DNA from: an uncultured Bacteroidales bacterium
Lineage (GTDB): Bacteria; Bacteroidota; Bacteroidia; Bacteroidales; P3
Direction of reading: 5' to 3'
DNA: 43,399 bases
NCBI GenBank assembly: GCA_900319865.1
Contig: ONQD01000017.1
Span: 1-43,399, forward strand
The first letter of the stretch is position 1; every line of letters starts with the position of its first letter. A program made the translations under genes and the position numbers. Shown one piece after another: positions 17,003 to 24,687 of the stretch. The notes beneath the pieces were generated by a model, which had not been told where the DNA came from, searched no databases, and saw only the letters and a list, made by a program, of their open reading frames with translations.

Positions 17003-19237
17003 TTAACGTATCAGTGTTACTGAACCAAAGAGATAGAATGTTTCTTTGGGTGAAGAGGTTGTCTTGTATCGTATTTTGTACACATAAGTTCCGCTGGGGC
17101 AGTCTTTTCCATTGTGTGTGCCGTCCCAAAATTGTGTGAGTCCATCAAATCGTGTTAGAAAAACACCCATACGATGATATATCACAACGTCCGCTTCCAA
17201 AATATTATTGGTGTGAAAGATGCGGAATACTTGATTGCTGTTTTGATTGGGAGTGAAGACGTTGGGTGCCCAAATATTGACTGTGTCGAAATGAGGCTCG
17301 GGAGGAAGAACTGGGGTTCGGGGGCAATGATAGGTTGAAAGAGTGTAGACAATTGAGCTGTCTGCACCATGAACGTCGGTATTAAGTTGAGTGATTGAGC
17401 TGTCGTAAGAGAAGATGAAGCCATTCCACAGGAAAGGAAGCAGGGTGTCGCATATAGTCGTGTCGTAGTGAGTTTCAGAATTCGGCCAAACCTTTAAGTG
17501 ATAATAAATAGTGCTGTCGCATCCCTTTGTGCTGATAAAATGGAATTGAACCCCATCAACATCGTTGAAAAAGGAACTGTCGCCAAAGTGAATGGGTGTT
17601 TGGTTTTGGACACAGGTGTCATAAACATTTGTAGTGTAGTTGGGATGGATGTGAACCGTAGTGCAAAGGGTGTCGGTGAAGCTTGTTTGGTCTGTTTCAT
17701 TGGCTCGGTAGTTGACTATTGCACAAAGAGTATAATCTCCAATGGTATTGAATGTATAGATAAAGGGATTGGTTGTCTGGGAGAATCCGTCGGAGACGGA
17801 CCATCTGACACTGTCGATTGTTCCATCGCAATTGATCTGGAAGGTGGACGAGTTACCTTCACAGAGATTCATCCCGTTGGGGAAATCTGTGCTGGGGAAA
17901 TTGTTGATGGTTAATTGAACTTCGGGAATGATGGGAGTGATGATTCTGTTGGAATAGCCCAATGTGTAGCCATAGCTGACACGATTACCATAACCGTAAA
18001 TGCAGGCAATAAAACCGGAAGTGTCGGTTGAATAAATGGAGTGAGGTCCAGGAATAAGGGGTTGCCGGAGATGAGCGTAATTCGGGGCGTTAGGTAAGGG
18101 AGTAAAAGTGGCATAGTTTCCATCTATGCGGATATGGGAGGTGGCAGAGGTTGGGCAGATGATGTTGGCAGAGTGACTTGAGATGTTGGATGTGTTGATG
18201 ATTGGGAAATTGATACCTTTAATGCTCTGCTCGATAGGAGGGATTGTGGTCATAGATGGGTCGCCGTTGCCTGCACCATTGGTGCTCGGGAAATAGATGT
18301 AAACCATAGCTGGTTCGCTTGTTTCGATGTAGTCGATGTTGTTGGACATAACATACTCGTATGTCTCAGTCTGATTGATTGTTGTTATATTATTGCCGTT
18401 GATAGAGATAACGCAGTTGTCGTTGAGTGCTGTGATTCGAACATAATCGGAAAAAGAGATGTCGGAACTGGGTACAATGAATTTAGTTCCCCAGTATTCG
18501 GTTGGAACAGCCTGTTCGACTACATGATCACAACTGGGGCGAATGTTGGTATTGGGAATATAAATGCAGGCATCGCCATTGAAGACGGCTATTTTTTTGC
18601 CATTTTGGGCTGTGACAATAGTTCCTGACAAGTCGCCCGGGGTTGTGCTTTGAACCTGATAGGCTTGGCCGGCGTGTGCTATAGTCACATTGTATGTTTG
18701 GCCATCGTGATGTCCATCAATAGAGTTGCCATGTTGTTGAATGGTCACGGTTACATTGTCTTCTGCGGCAACAATGACAAATTCGCTATAGTAGTGTGCG
18801 GAGGGATAGGTTTGAATAATATAGTTGGAGCGCAGCATGGAGGTAGGGATAATGTTTGTGTAGTCCAGATTTGGATATCCCTGTATGATTGCAAAAAGCG
18901 AGATGGTGTCGGTAGAGGTTACATGTAGACCAGTGTTTTGTATTCTGCCTGAGTTGGTATTGAAGGCCTGGGATGTGGGAATGTATAGACGATTGGTGCC
19001 AGTTGGGTTAATAGTCATCGAACTGCTCCATCCGGTATTAGGATTGGTGATGTTGAGAGTGCAAGGATTTATGGAATTGGCAAAAATACTAAGGGTTTGA
19101 GGCCCTGGAGTTGTATCGATATTATCCATGAAAGTGAGCCAAAAATCAGTACCAGTAGTGTTTTGTGTTTGTGCAAAAGAATTATTTATGCTGCTGATAC
19201 ACAATATAGTCAATATGAGTAATAATGGTTTCTTCAT
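17003..19237 (-). CDS. IgGFc-binding-domain surface protein, T9SS type B sorting tail
   Basis: The 744-residue protein starts at ATG 19237 with a signal peptide ending near NSFAQ. The mature N terminus, GTDFWLTFMDN, and the following beta-rich 400 residues match the IgGFc-binding domain found in many Bacteroidetes surface proteins. A PKD-like stretch follows (LCEGNSSTFQINCDG...). The C-terminal 90 residues (WAPNVFTPNQN, FWDGTHNGKDCPSGTYVYKI) are a CHU_C/gliding-associated type B sorting domain, so it should be exported by T9SS to the cell surface. Ligand is unknown, and the domain name does not prove IgG binding. The gene is A/T-richer than its neighbours. The -7 box ends four bases before the ATG. 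Confidence 0.85.
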   Translation of the reverse strand: MKKPLLLILTILCISSINNSFAQTQNTTGTDFWLTFMDNIDTTPGPQTLSIFANSINPCTLNITNPNTGWSSSMTINPTGTNRLYIPTSQAFNTNSGRIQNTGLHVTSTDTISLFAIIQGYPNLDYTNIIPTSMLRSNYIIQTYPSAHYYSEFVIVAAEDNVTVTIQQHGNSIDGHHDGQTYNVTIAHAGQAYQVQSTTPGDLSGTIVTAQNGKKIAVFNGDACIYIPNTNIRPSCDHVVEQAVPTEYWGTKFIVPSSDISFSDYVRITALNDNCVISINGNNITTINQTETYEYVMSNNIDYIETSEPAMVYIYFPSTNGAGNGDPSMTTIPPIEQSIKGINFPIINTSNISSHSANIICPTSATSHIRIDGNYATFTPLPNAPNYAHLRQPLIPGPHSIYSTDTSGFIACIYGYGNRVSYGYTLGYSNRIITPIIPEVQLTINNFPSTDFPNGMNLCEGNSSTFQINCDGTIDSVRWSVSDGFSQTTNPFIYTFNTIGDYTLCAIVNYRANETDQTSFTDTLCTTVHIHPNYTTNVYDTCVQNQTPIHFGDSSFFNDVDGVQFHFISTKGCDSTIYYHLKVWPNSETHYDTTICDTLLPFLWNGFIFSYDSSITQLNTDVHGADSSIVYTLSTYHCPRTPVLPPEPHFDTVNIWAPNVFTPNQNSNQVFRIFHTNNILEADVVIYHRMGVFLTRFDGLTQFWDGTHNGKDCPSGTYVYKIRYKTTSSPKETFYLFGSVTLIR

Positions 19238-19241
19238 AATG

Positions 19242-19249
19242 CAAAGATA
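19242..19249 (-). promoter_or_regulatory. -7 box four bases before the IgGFc gene start
   Basis: The minus strand reads TATCTTTG at 19249-19242, and the ATG begins at 19237. Transcription would start at or within a base or two of the A of ATG, which implies a leaderless or nearly leaderless mRNA. The -33 box is weak. Confidence 0.6.
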
Positions 19250-19290
19250 GTAAATTAATTTTAAAAAGTGATTAATTGAAAAAAAAAATG

Positions 19291-19298
19291 TACCTTTG
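19291..19298 (+). promoter_or_regulatory. -7 box of the phosphonate operon
   Basis: TACCTTTG matches TAnnTTTG and lies 38 bp before the first ATG of the operon. No TTTG box at 19-21 bp was seen upstream, only an A-rich tract. It lies back to back with the IgGFc gene promoter, about 41 bp away. Confidence 0.65.
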
Positions 19299-19336
19299 CA
19301 TTTGTAAAAGAATAACATCTGAATGTATAACGAAAA

Positions 19337-20659
19337 ATGAATAATACTATGGAGAGGAAAAAGGTATATGTCGGTATGAGTGCTGATATGATACATCCAG
19401 GACATCTCAATATTATCAAGGAAGCCTGCAAATTGGGGTCAGTGACTGTAGGAGTGCTTACAGATGCTGCCATAGCCAGCTACAAGAGGTTGCCTTATCT
19501 GAACTATGAACAACGGGCGGAAATAGTGTCGAACATAAAGGGCGTGGACAGAGTGGTTCCCCAGACTACACTAGACTATGTGCCTAATTTGCTGGAACTG
19601 AAACCCGACTATGTGGTACACGGGGACGATTGGAAAGAAGGTGTGCAACAAAAGACCCGTCAACGTATTATAGAAACAATGGCTCAGTGGGGAGGAAAGG
19701 TGATAGATATACCCTATACCCAAGGGATATCGTCTACGGCGATGAATCAGAGGTTGAAGGAAATCGGTACAACACCAGAGATAAGGATGAAACGTTTGCG
19801 CAGACTGATTAATGCGAAAAAGATTGTCCGCATTATGGAATCGCACAACGGTCTTACGGGACTCATCATTGAGAATACTTTTGTAGAGGTGAACGGAGTA
19901 AAACAGGAGTTTGACGGAATGTGGGCAAGCTCGTTGACCGATTCGACCAGCAAAGGCAAGCCCGACATCGAAGCTGTGGATGTTACAACCCGACTGCATG
20001 ACTTAAATGATGCATTGGAGGTGACGACAAAACCTGTTATTTTTGATGGAGACACAGGTGGAAAGATTGAGCATTTTGTGTTTACGGTTAGGACATTGGA
20101 ACGATTGGGTATTTCGGCAGTTATCATAGAAGACAAGGTGGGTTTGAAACAGAATTCACTGTTCGGTACAGATGCTGTGCAGACACAGGACACAATTGAA
20201 GGGTTTTGTGCAAAAATCAGGGCTGGGAAAAATGCTCAGGTGACGGATGACTTTATGATAATAGCAAGAATTGAATCACTGATAGCAGGTAAGCCAGTAT
20301 CGGATGCATTGGAACGTGCACAGGCGTATGTGGCTGCTGGAGCTGACGGGATAATGATTCATAGCAAAAATAAAGATGGTATGGATATCAAGGAATTCTG
20401 TACAAAATTCCGCGAAAAAGATATGTCCACACCTATTGTTGCAGTTCCGACCACATACAATCAGTATACCGAAGATGAGCTTGCATCGTGGGGTATTAAT
20501 GTGGTGATTTATGCCAATCACTTGTTGAGAAGTGCATATCCCGCAATGGTTAATTGTGCAAAATCGATATTGACTCACGGGAGGAGTTTGGAAGCCTCAG
20601 AGAACTATTGCATGTCGATTAAAGATATACTCACTTTAATACCTGGTACAAAGAAATGA
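19337..20659 (+). CDS. Cytidylyltransferase-PEP phosphomutase fusion
   Basis: The 440-residue protein has two domains. Residues 8-145 form an HxGH nucleotidyltransferase (HPGH at 20-23, GISSTAM at 130-136), most like glycerol-3-phosphate cytidylyltransferases. Residues about 155-430 are a PEP phosphomutase with the diagnostic [10 protein letters not shown] at 265-274, DGDTGG at 237-242 and an ARIES motif. The mutase converts PEP to 3-phosphonopyruvate, the first C-P bond step. The attached transferase probably activates a phosphonate as its CMP ester. Fusion of the two functions is known in phosphonate clusters. The start could also be ATG 19349. The stop overlaps the next ATG (ATGA at 20656). 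Confidence 0.9.
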   Translation: MNNTMERKKVYVGMSADMIHPGHLNIIKEACKLGSVTVGVLTDAAIASYKRLPYLNYEQRAEIVSNIKGVDRVVPQTTLDYVPNLLELKPDYVVHGDDWKEGVQQKTRQRIIETMAQWGGKVIDIPYTQGISSTAMNQRLKEIGTTPEIRMKRLRRLINAKKIVRIMESHNGLTGLIIENTFVEVNGVKQEFDGMWASSLTDSTSKGKPDIEAVDVTTRLHDLNDALEVTTKPVIFDGDTGGKIEHFVFTVRTLERLGISAVIIEDKVGLKQNSLFGTDAVQTQDTIEGFCAKIRAGKNAQVTDDFMIIARIESLIAGKPVSDALERAQAYVAAGADGIMIHSKNKDGMDIKEFCTKFREKDMSTPIVAVPTTYNQYTEDELASWGINVVIYANHLLRSAYPAMVNCAKSILTHGRSLEASENYCMSIKDILTLIPGTKK

Positions 20660-21798
20660 TTACTGCTCAGTTTTTTGTGGAGACGTTGCGAGGTGAGGGA
20701 GTGGATTTTTATACGGGAGTGCCCGACTCTCTTCTGAAATATGTGTGTGCATATATAACTGATAATGTGGATGCCAAGCACCACATTATTGCTGCCAATG
20801 AGGGTGGAGCGGTAGGACTGGCTGCAGGTTACCATTTATCGACAGGGAAAGTGGGATGTGTATATATGCAGAATTCGGGCGAGGGGAATGCGGTAAATCC
20901 GCTGGCTTCGCTTATAGACAAGGAGGTGTATCACATTCCATTGCTGTTGTTGATAGGTTGGAGAGGCCGCCCAGGGGTACACGATGAGCCACAGCATGTA
21001 AAACAGGGAAAGATAACAACCGGATTGCTGAATGTGCTAGGAGTGAATTATGAGGTGTTGAGCAAAGAAGAAAGTGTAGCCGGTCAACAGATAAAGAAGG
21101 CAATGTCCAGTATACGAGAAACAGGTGAGCCTTTCGCATTGGTTATTGAGAAAGATACCTTTGAATCGTATGAGTTGAAAAATAAAGTAGATTATGGCTT
21201 TACAGTATCGCGTGAGGATGCTATTAAAACAGTGACAGGGTATCTTCCAGATGATGCTGTGATAGTTAGTACTACTGGTATGATAAGTCGGGAACTATTT
21301 GAGTACCGCACCTCCATGGGACAGGGACATCATCGTGATTTTCTCACCGTGGGTTCTATGGGGCACGCATCGATGATAGCTCTTGGCATTGCAATTAACC
21401 AGCCAGAAAGGAGAGTATACTGTTTTGATGGCGACGGTGCCACTTTGATGCATATGGGCAATTTGCCTATAGTGGCAAGTGCAGAACCACGTAATTTTGT
21501 TCATGTGGTATTCAATAACGGTGCTCACGACTCGGTGGGTGGACAACCTACGGTGGCTGTGAGGATTGACTTGGCTGGTGTTGCACGGTCGGCCGGTTAT
21601 CGCCATGTGGTTACTGTAGATTCGATTGAGAGTTTTAACTCATGCAAAGATTTATTGACACAAGATGGTCCGGTATTGATAGAGTTTCGTGTTAAAAAAG
21701 GTAATCGAAAGGATCTTGGCCGACCCACGACAACTCCTGTTGAAAATAAGAAAGCACTGATGAGATTTCTACAATCAGATGACTTGAAGAAAGATTGA
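20656..21798 (+). CDS. Phosphonopyruvate decarboxylase
   Basis: The 380-residue ThDP enzyme decarboxylates 3-phosphonopyruvate to phosphonoacetaldehyde, the irreversible step that pulls the unfavourable mutase reaction forward. Glu49 in [11 protein letters not shown] is the cofactor-activating residue. [12 protein letters not shown] at 259-270 followed by NN at 287-288 is the Mg-ThDP binding motif. The length matches single-chain bacterial Ppd. Its ATG overlaps the mutase stop by 4 bp, and its TGA overlaps the region of the next start, so expression is probably coupled within one operon. Confidence 0.92.
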   Translation: MITAQFFVETLRGEGVDFYTGVPDSLLKYVCAYITDNVDAKHHIIAANEGGAVGLAAGYHLSTGKVGCVYMQNSGEGNAVNPLASLIDKEVYHIPLLLLIGWRGRPGVHDEPQHVKQGKITTGLLNVLGVNYEVLSKEESVAGQQIKKAMSSIRETGEPFALVIEKDTFESYELKNKVDYGFTVSREDAIKTVTGYLPDDAVIVSTTGMISRELFEYRTSMGQGHHRDFLTVGSMGHASMIALGIAINQPERRVYCFDGDGATLMHMGNLPIVASAEPRNFVHVVFNNGAHDSVGGQPTVAVRIDLAGVARSAGYRHVVTVDSIESFNSCKDLLTQDGPVLIEFRVKKGNRKDLGRPTTTPVENKKALMRFLQSDDLKKD

Positions 21799-21800
21799 GA

Positions 21801-22895
21801 ATGCAACGTATTTTATTTGGAATAGACAATCTAAAAAACGTCATTGGGACGCTTAAGGTAAAGAAGGTTCTCCTAGTGGCTGATTCATCGTTTGGATTTT
21901 TAAATATTAGGGATTCAATCGAAAGTCAATTGGAAAAGTATGTCTTTTTTGACCATTTCGATTCAAATCCACAATATGATAGTGTTTGCGAAGGAGTTAG
22001 TGTGTTTAATGACAATTGTTGTGACGCGATTGTGGCTGTTGGAGGAGGAAGCAGTATGGATGTGGCAAAGTGTATAAAGCTTTACTGCCGAATGGATAGT
22101 GGCCGAAACTATTTGGAGCAAGATTGTATTGATACGGGCATACCAATTGTTGCGATTCCCACTACTGCGGGTACTGGAAGTGAATCCACACGGTTTGCAG
22201 TGATTTACTACCAGGGAGCCAAACAATCGGTAAATCATATTAGTATTATTCCTGACTATGCTATTTTGGAACCGAAAGTGTTGAAGACTTTGCCCGACTA
22301 TCAAAAACGTTGCACATTGATGGATGCTTTGTGTCAGGGTATTGAGTCGTGGTGGTCTGTTAACTCTACTCCACAATCGCAGGCGATATCTAAAAAGGCG
22401 GTGGAAATGCTTTATGATAATCTGCGTGCCTATCTTCAAGGAGATGAAGAGTCTTCTGCTCGTGTGATGGAGGGAGCTAATTTGGCTGGACAGGCTATCA
22501 ATATCACCCAGACCACAGCTCCGCATGCTTTTAGCTATAAACTAACATCTATGTATAAATTGCCACACGGACATGCAGTGGCATTGTGCATGAGGGAAAT
22601 ATGGCCCTACATGCTAAAACATTTGAACAAATGTGTTGACAAAAGAGGGACAGCACATCTGGAAAACGTGTTGGATGAAATAGCTAATACGTTACATTGC
22701 AAGAGTAGGGAAGAGTCTGTGGAGATGTTCAGTTCGTTGGTTGATTCACTTATGTTACAAAGACCACAATCTCTTTCAAGAGAAGCGGATTTGGTAATAT
22801 TATCACAGTCGGTTAATCCGGTAAGACTGAAGAATCATCCCATCGAATTGAATGAATTGGATGCTCGTAATATTTATGAAAGGATAGTACAATGA
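21801..22895 (+). CDS. Iron-type alcohol dehydrogenase, probable phosphonoacetaldehyde reductase
   Basis: The 364-residue protein belongs to the group III (iron-containing) alcohol dehydrogenases: GGGSSMD at 81-87 and PTTAGTGSEST near 120-130 bind the dinucleotide, and LPHGHA carries a metal-ligand His. In this operon it should reduce phosphonoacetaldehyde to 2-hydroxyethylphosphonate, replacing the aminotransferase that would give aminoethylphosphonate. The motif that normally reads DALxHAIE is DALCQGIE, so one expected metal-ligand His is Gln. I cannot tell whether this is typical of the subfamily. The start is either ATG 21801, or TTG 21795 overlapping the upstream stop; ATG was preferred. 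The stop overlaps licD by 4 bp. Confidence 0.85.
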   Translation: MQRILFGIDNLKNVIGTLKVKKVLLVADSSFGFLNIRDSIESQLEKYVFFDHFDSNPQYDSVCEGVSVFNDNCCDAIVAVGGGSSMDVAKCIKLYCRMDSGRNYLEQDCIDTGIPIVAIPTTAGTGSESTRFAVIYYQGAKQSVNHISIIPDYAILEPKVLKTLPDYQKRCTLMDALCQGIESWWSVNSTPQSQAISKKAVEMLYDNLRAYLQGDEESSARVMEGANLAGQAINITQTTAPHAFSYKLTSMYKLPHGHAVALCMREIWPYMLKHLNKCVDKRGTAHLENVLDEIANTLHCKSREESVEMFSSLVDSLMLQRPQSLSREADLVILSQSVNPVRLKNHPIELNELDARNIYERIVQ

Positions 22896-23587
22896 GGGAA
22901 TTATTGGTAAAAATCGCCATAAAGTTGGGTGTGTACCAACAGATGATGAAGGTTGACAACCACATCCAGATGAAAAAACAAAACAAGGCATTCGCCCAAT
23001 ATGGATTGCAGACATTGGACGAAGCCATGAAAGCGGCCAAAGAAGCAGGGACAGAGCTTTTTTTGGCTTTCGGTACCCTATTGGGTGCATATAGGGAAAA
23101 GGGGTTTATTCCATACGATTGCGACCTAGACACAGGCATGCTGGGAGACCAACAATCGCAGCAATTTTTGGATGCTATGCAGCGTCATGGTTTACGACAT
23201 ATTCGAAGGTATTATGTGAAAGAAACAGGCAGGATATGTGAGGATAAATTTGAATATATGGGAGTTCATATTGATGTACACTATTTTTACAAGGATGAAA
23301 ATGGGGAGTTGTTCTGCGACTTATGCCTTCCCCACGAAACAAAAGACTGGCGTACGGCAAATGCATCTGATGGATTCCCGTCCATTGTTAGAACTGTTCC
23401 ATACAGCACGTTTGAGGAGAAGGATTTTATGGGTATTAAATGTTTTATGCCTGAAAAAGTTGTGGACTGGTTGAAAACTCTGTATGGGGAACATTTTATG
23501 ACACCAGACCCCAAGTGGTCTATGGGTGATCACAAACGCAGGGCCCAGAGTCGGGGTGAGCGTTTGTATAGGGTGGAATTGAATTAA
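22892..23587 (+). CDS. LicD family phospho/phosphonotransferase
   Basis: The 231-residue protein has the LicD nucleotidyltransferase-fold core: FGTLLGAYREKGFIPYD, then CDLD near residues 60-78, and a later acidic motif, GVHIDVHYF. LicD proteins move phosphocholine or similar groups from a CDP carrier to glycans. At the end of a phosphonate operon it most likely transfers 2-hydroxyethylphosphonate from a CMP-activated donor to a surface glycan or lipid, on the cytoplasmic side. The ATG overlaps the upstream stop (22892-22895), making all four genes one transcription and translation unit. It is A/T-richer than the flanking housekeeping genes. Acceptor unknown. Confidence 0.85.
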   Translation: MRELLVKIAIKLGVYQQMMKVDNHIQMKKQNKAFAQYGLQTLDEAMKAAKEAGTELFLAFGTLLGAYREKGFIPYDCDLDTGMLGDQQSQQFLDAMQRHGLRHIRRYYVKETGRICEDKFEYMGVHIDVHYFYKDENGELFCDLCLPHETKDWRTANASDGFPSIVRTVPYSTFEEKDFMGIKCFMPEKVVDWLKTLYGEHFMTPDPKWSMGDHKRRAQSRGERLYRVELN

Positions 23588-23784
23588 AACAGGCCACTAT
23601 GCTGGCTTCTTTTACCTCATGTGGGGCTATCTATAGATGAGTTGTTTCTAATGTTTAGAATCAATTGGGTCTAAGTCAAACTTCAAGCGAATCAGATTTC
23701 TTAAGGAATTGACCTCTACCTGAGTTCGGAGTCGGACAGGATTACTGAGTTATTGAATAACCGAATGGCATGTTGGGCAATACT

Positions 23785-24687
23785 TTATTTGCCGAGTAAC
23801 CCTCGTGTGACATTTCTACGGAAAGCCACCAGCTTGTTTCCTTTGGTGCATTCTCCACGAATGGCGAATCCGCACCACAGTGCTATCGTGCCTCCCCATT
23901 TTACAGCCTCTTTGCACAGGCGGTTTAGGTATTTTTTGCGCGAGATTTGTTGTGTACGGTAACGCTCGCTAACGCCAATACTATAGGTGAGACGGTCGAA
24001 GTAATCCTGGGTGAGCTTGTGGGGTGGGATGATGTGGTAGAGTATTGCATTGGGAAGATAGTAGAAATGCATGCCGTGTGTGGTCATTTTGTCGAAGAGG
24101 TCTTTTTCCTCTGCTCCGATGAGGCTGTTGCCTTTGCGCCCCAGTTCCACATTGAATAGTCCAACGGTGTCGAAAACACTTTTTCGGTAGCATGCATTGC
24201 CGCCACCAGGGAAAGCTCCACGCGGAAATTCACGTTTGTTATTTCCTAGAAAGAGTTTGCCGGTAATGAGTTGTCGGGTGTAGTGGGTCATCCATTCGGG
24301 CTCCTCGGTTTCGTAAACGGGAAGGATGGGACCACCGGCGGCGACTGCTTCGGGATGGTGTGTGAAGAAATCGGAATATGTTCTAAGGTATTCCGGGTTG
24401 ACTGTGGCATCGTCGTCTACATAGGCCAAAAGGTCGCCTTGAGCATTTCGAATGCCACAGTTGCGGGCGTATGAGAGTCCTTGGTTTGTTTCGAGGAAAT
24501 AGCGGAAACGGATGTCGGGATAGTCGGCTTGAAACCGACGGCACTCATTCTCGGTGCCGTCGGTGCTGTTATTGTTCACCAGCACAACTTCGTACTGGTC
24601 GTGAGGATAGTCGTTTTCGGCAACGCTCTTCAGAACGTTGTATATGTACTTGTCGCGATTGTATGTACAGAGGATAACTGAAATCAT
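23785..24687 (-). CDS. Glycosyltransferase family 2
   Basis: The 300-residue GT-A fold enzyme begins ISVILCTYNRDKYI and has the nucleotide-sugar motifs VVLVNNNSTDGT and LLAYVDDDA (DDD near residue 92, Mn-binding). GPILPVYETEEPEWM and GAEEKDL lie farther on, resembling the catalytic ED region. It probably adds a sugar to a cell-surface glycan. Donor and acceptor cannot be read from sequence. Its ATG overlaps the stop of the YfhO-family gene by 4 bp, so the two are coupled. It converges with licD across about 200 bp that has no clear gene or terminator. Confidence 0.85.
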   Translation of the reverse strand: MISVILCTYNRDKYIYNVLKSVAENDYPHDQYEVVLVNNNSTDGTENECRRFQADYPDIRFRYFLETNQGLSYARNCGIRNAQGDLLAYVDDDATVNPEYLRTYSDFFTHHPEAVAAGGPILPVYETEEPEWMTHYTRQLITGKLFLGNNKREFPRGAFPGGGNACYRKSVFDTVGLFNVELGRKGNSLIGAEEKDLFDKMTTHGMHFYYLPNAILYHIIPPHKLTQDYFDRLTYSIGVSERYRTQQISRKKYLNRLCKEAVKWGGTIALWCGFAIRGECTKGNKLVAFRRNVTRGLLGK

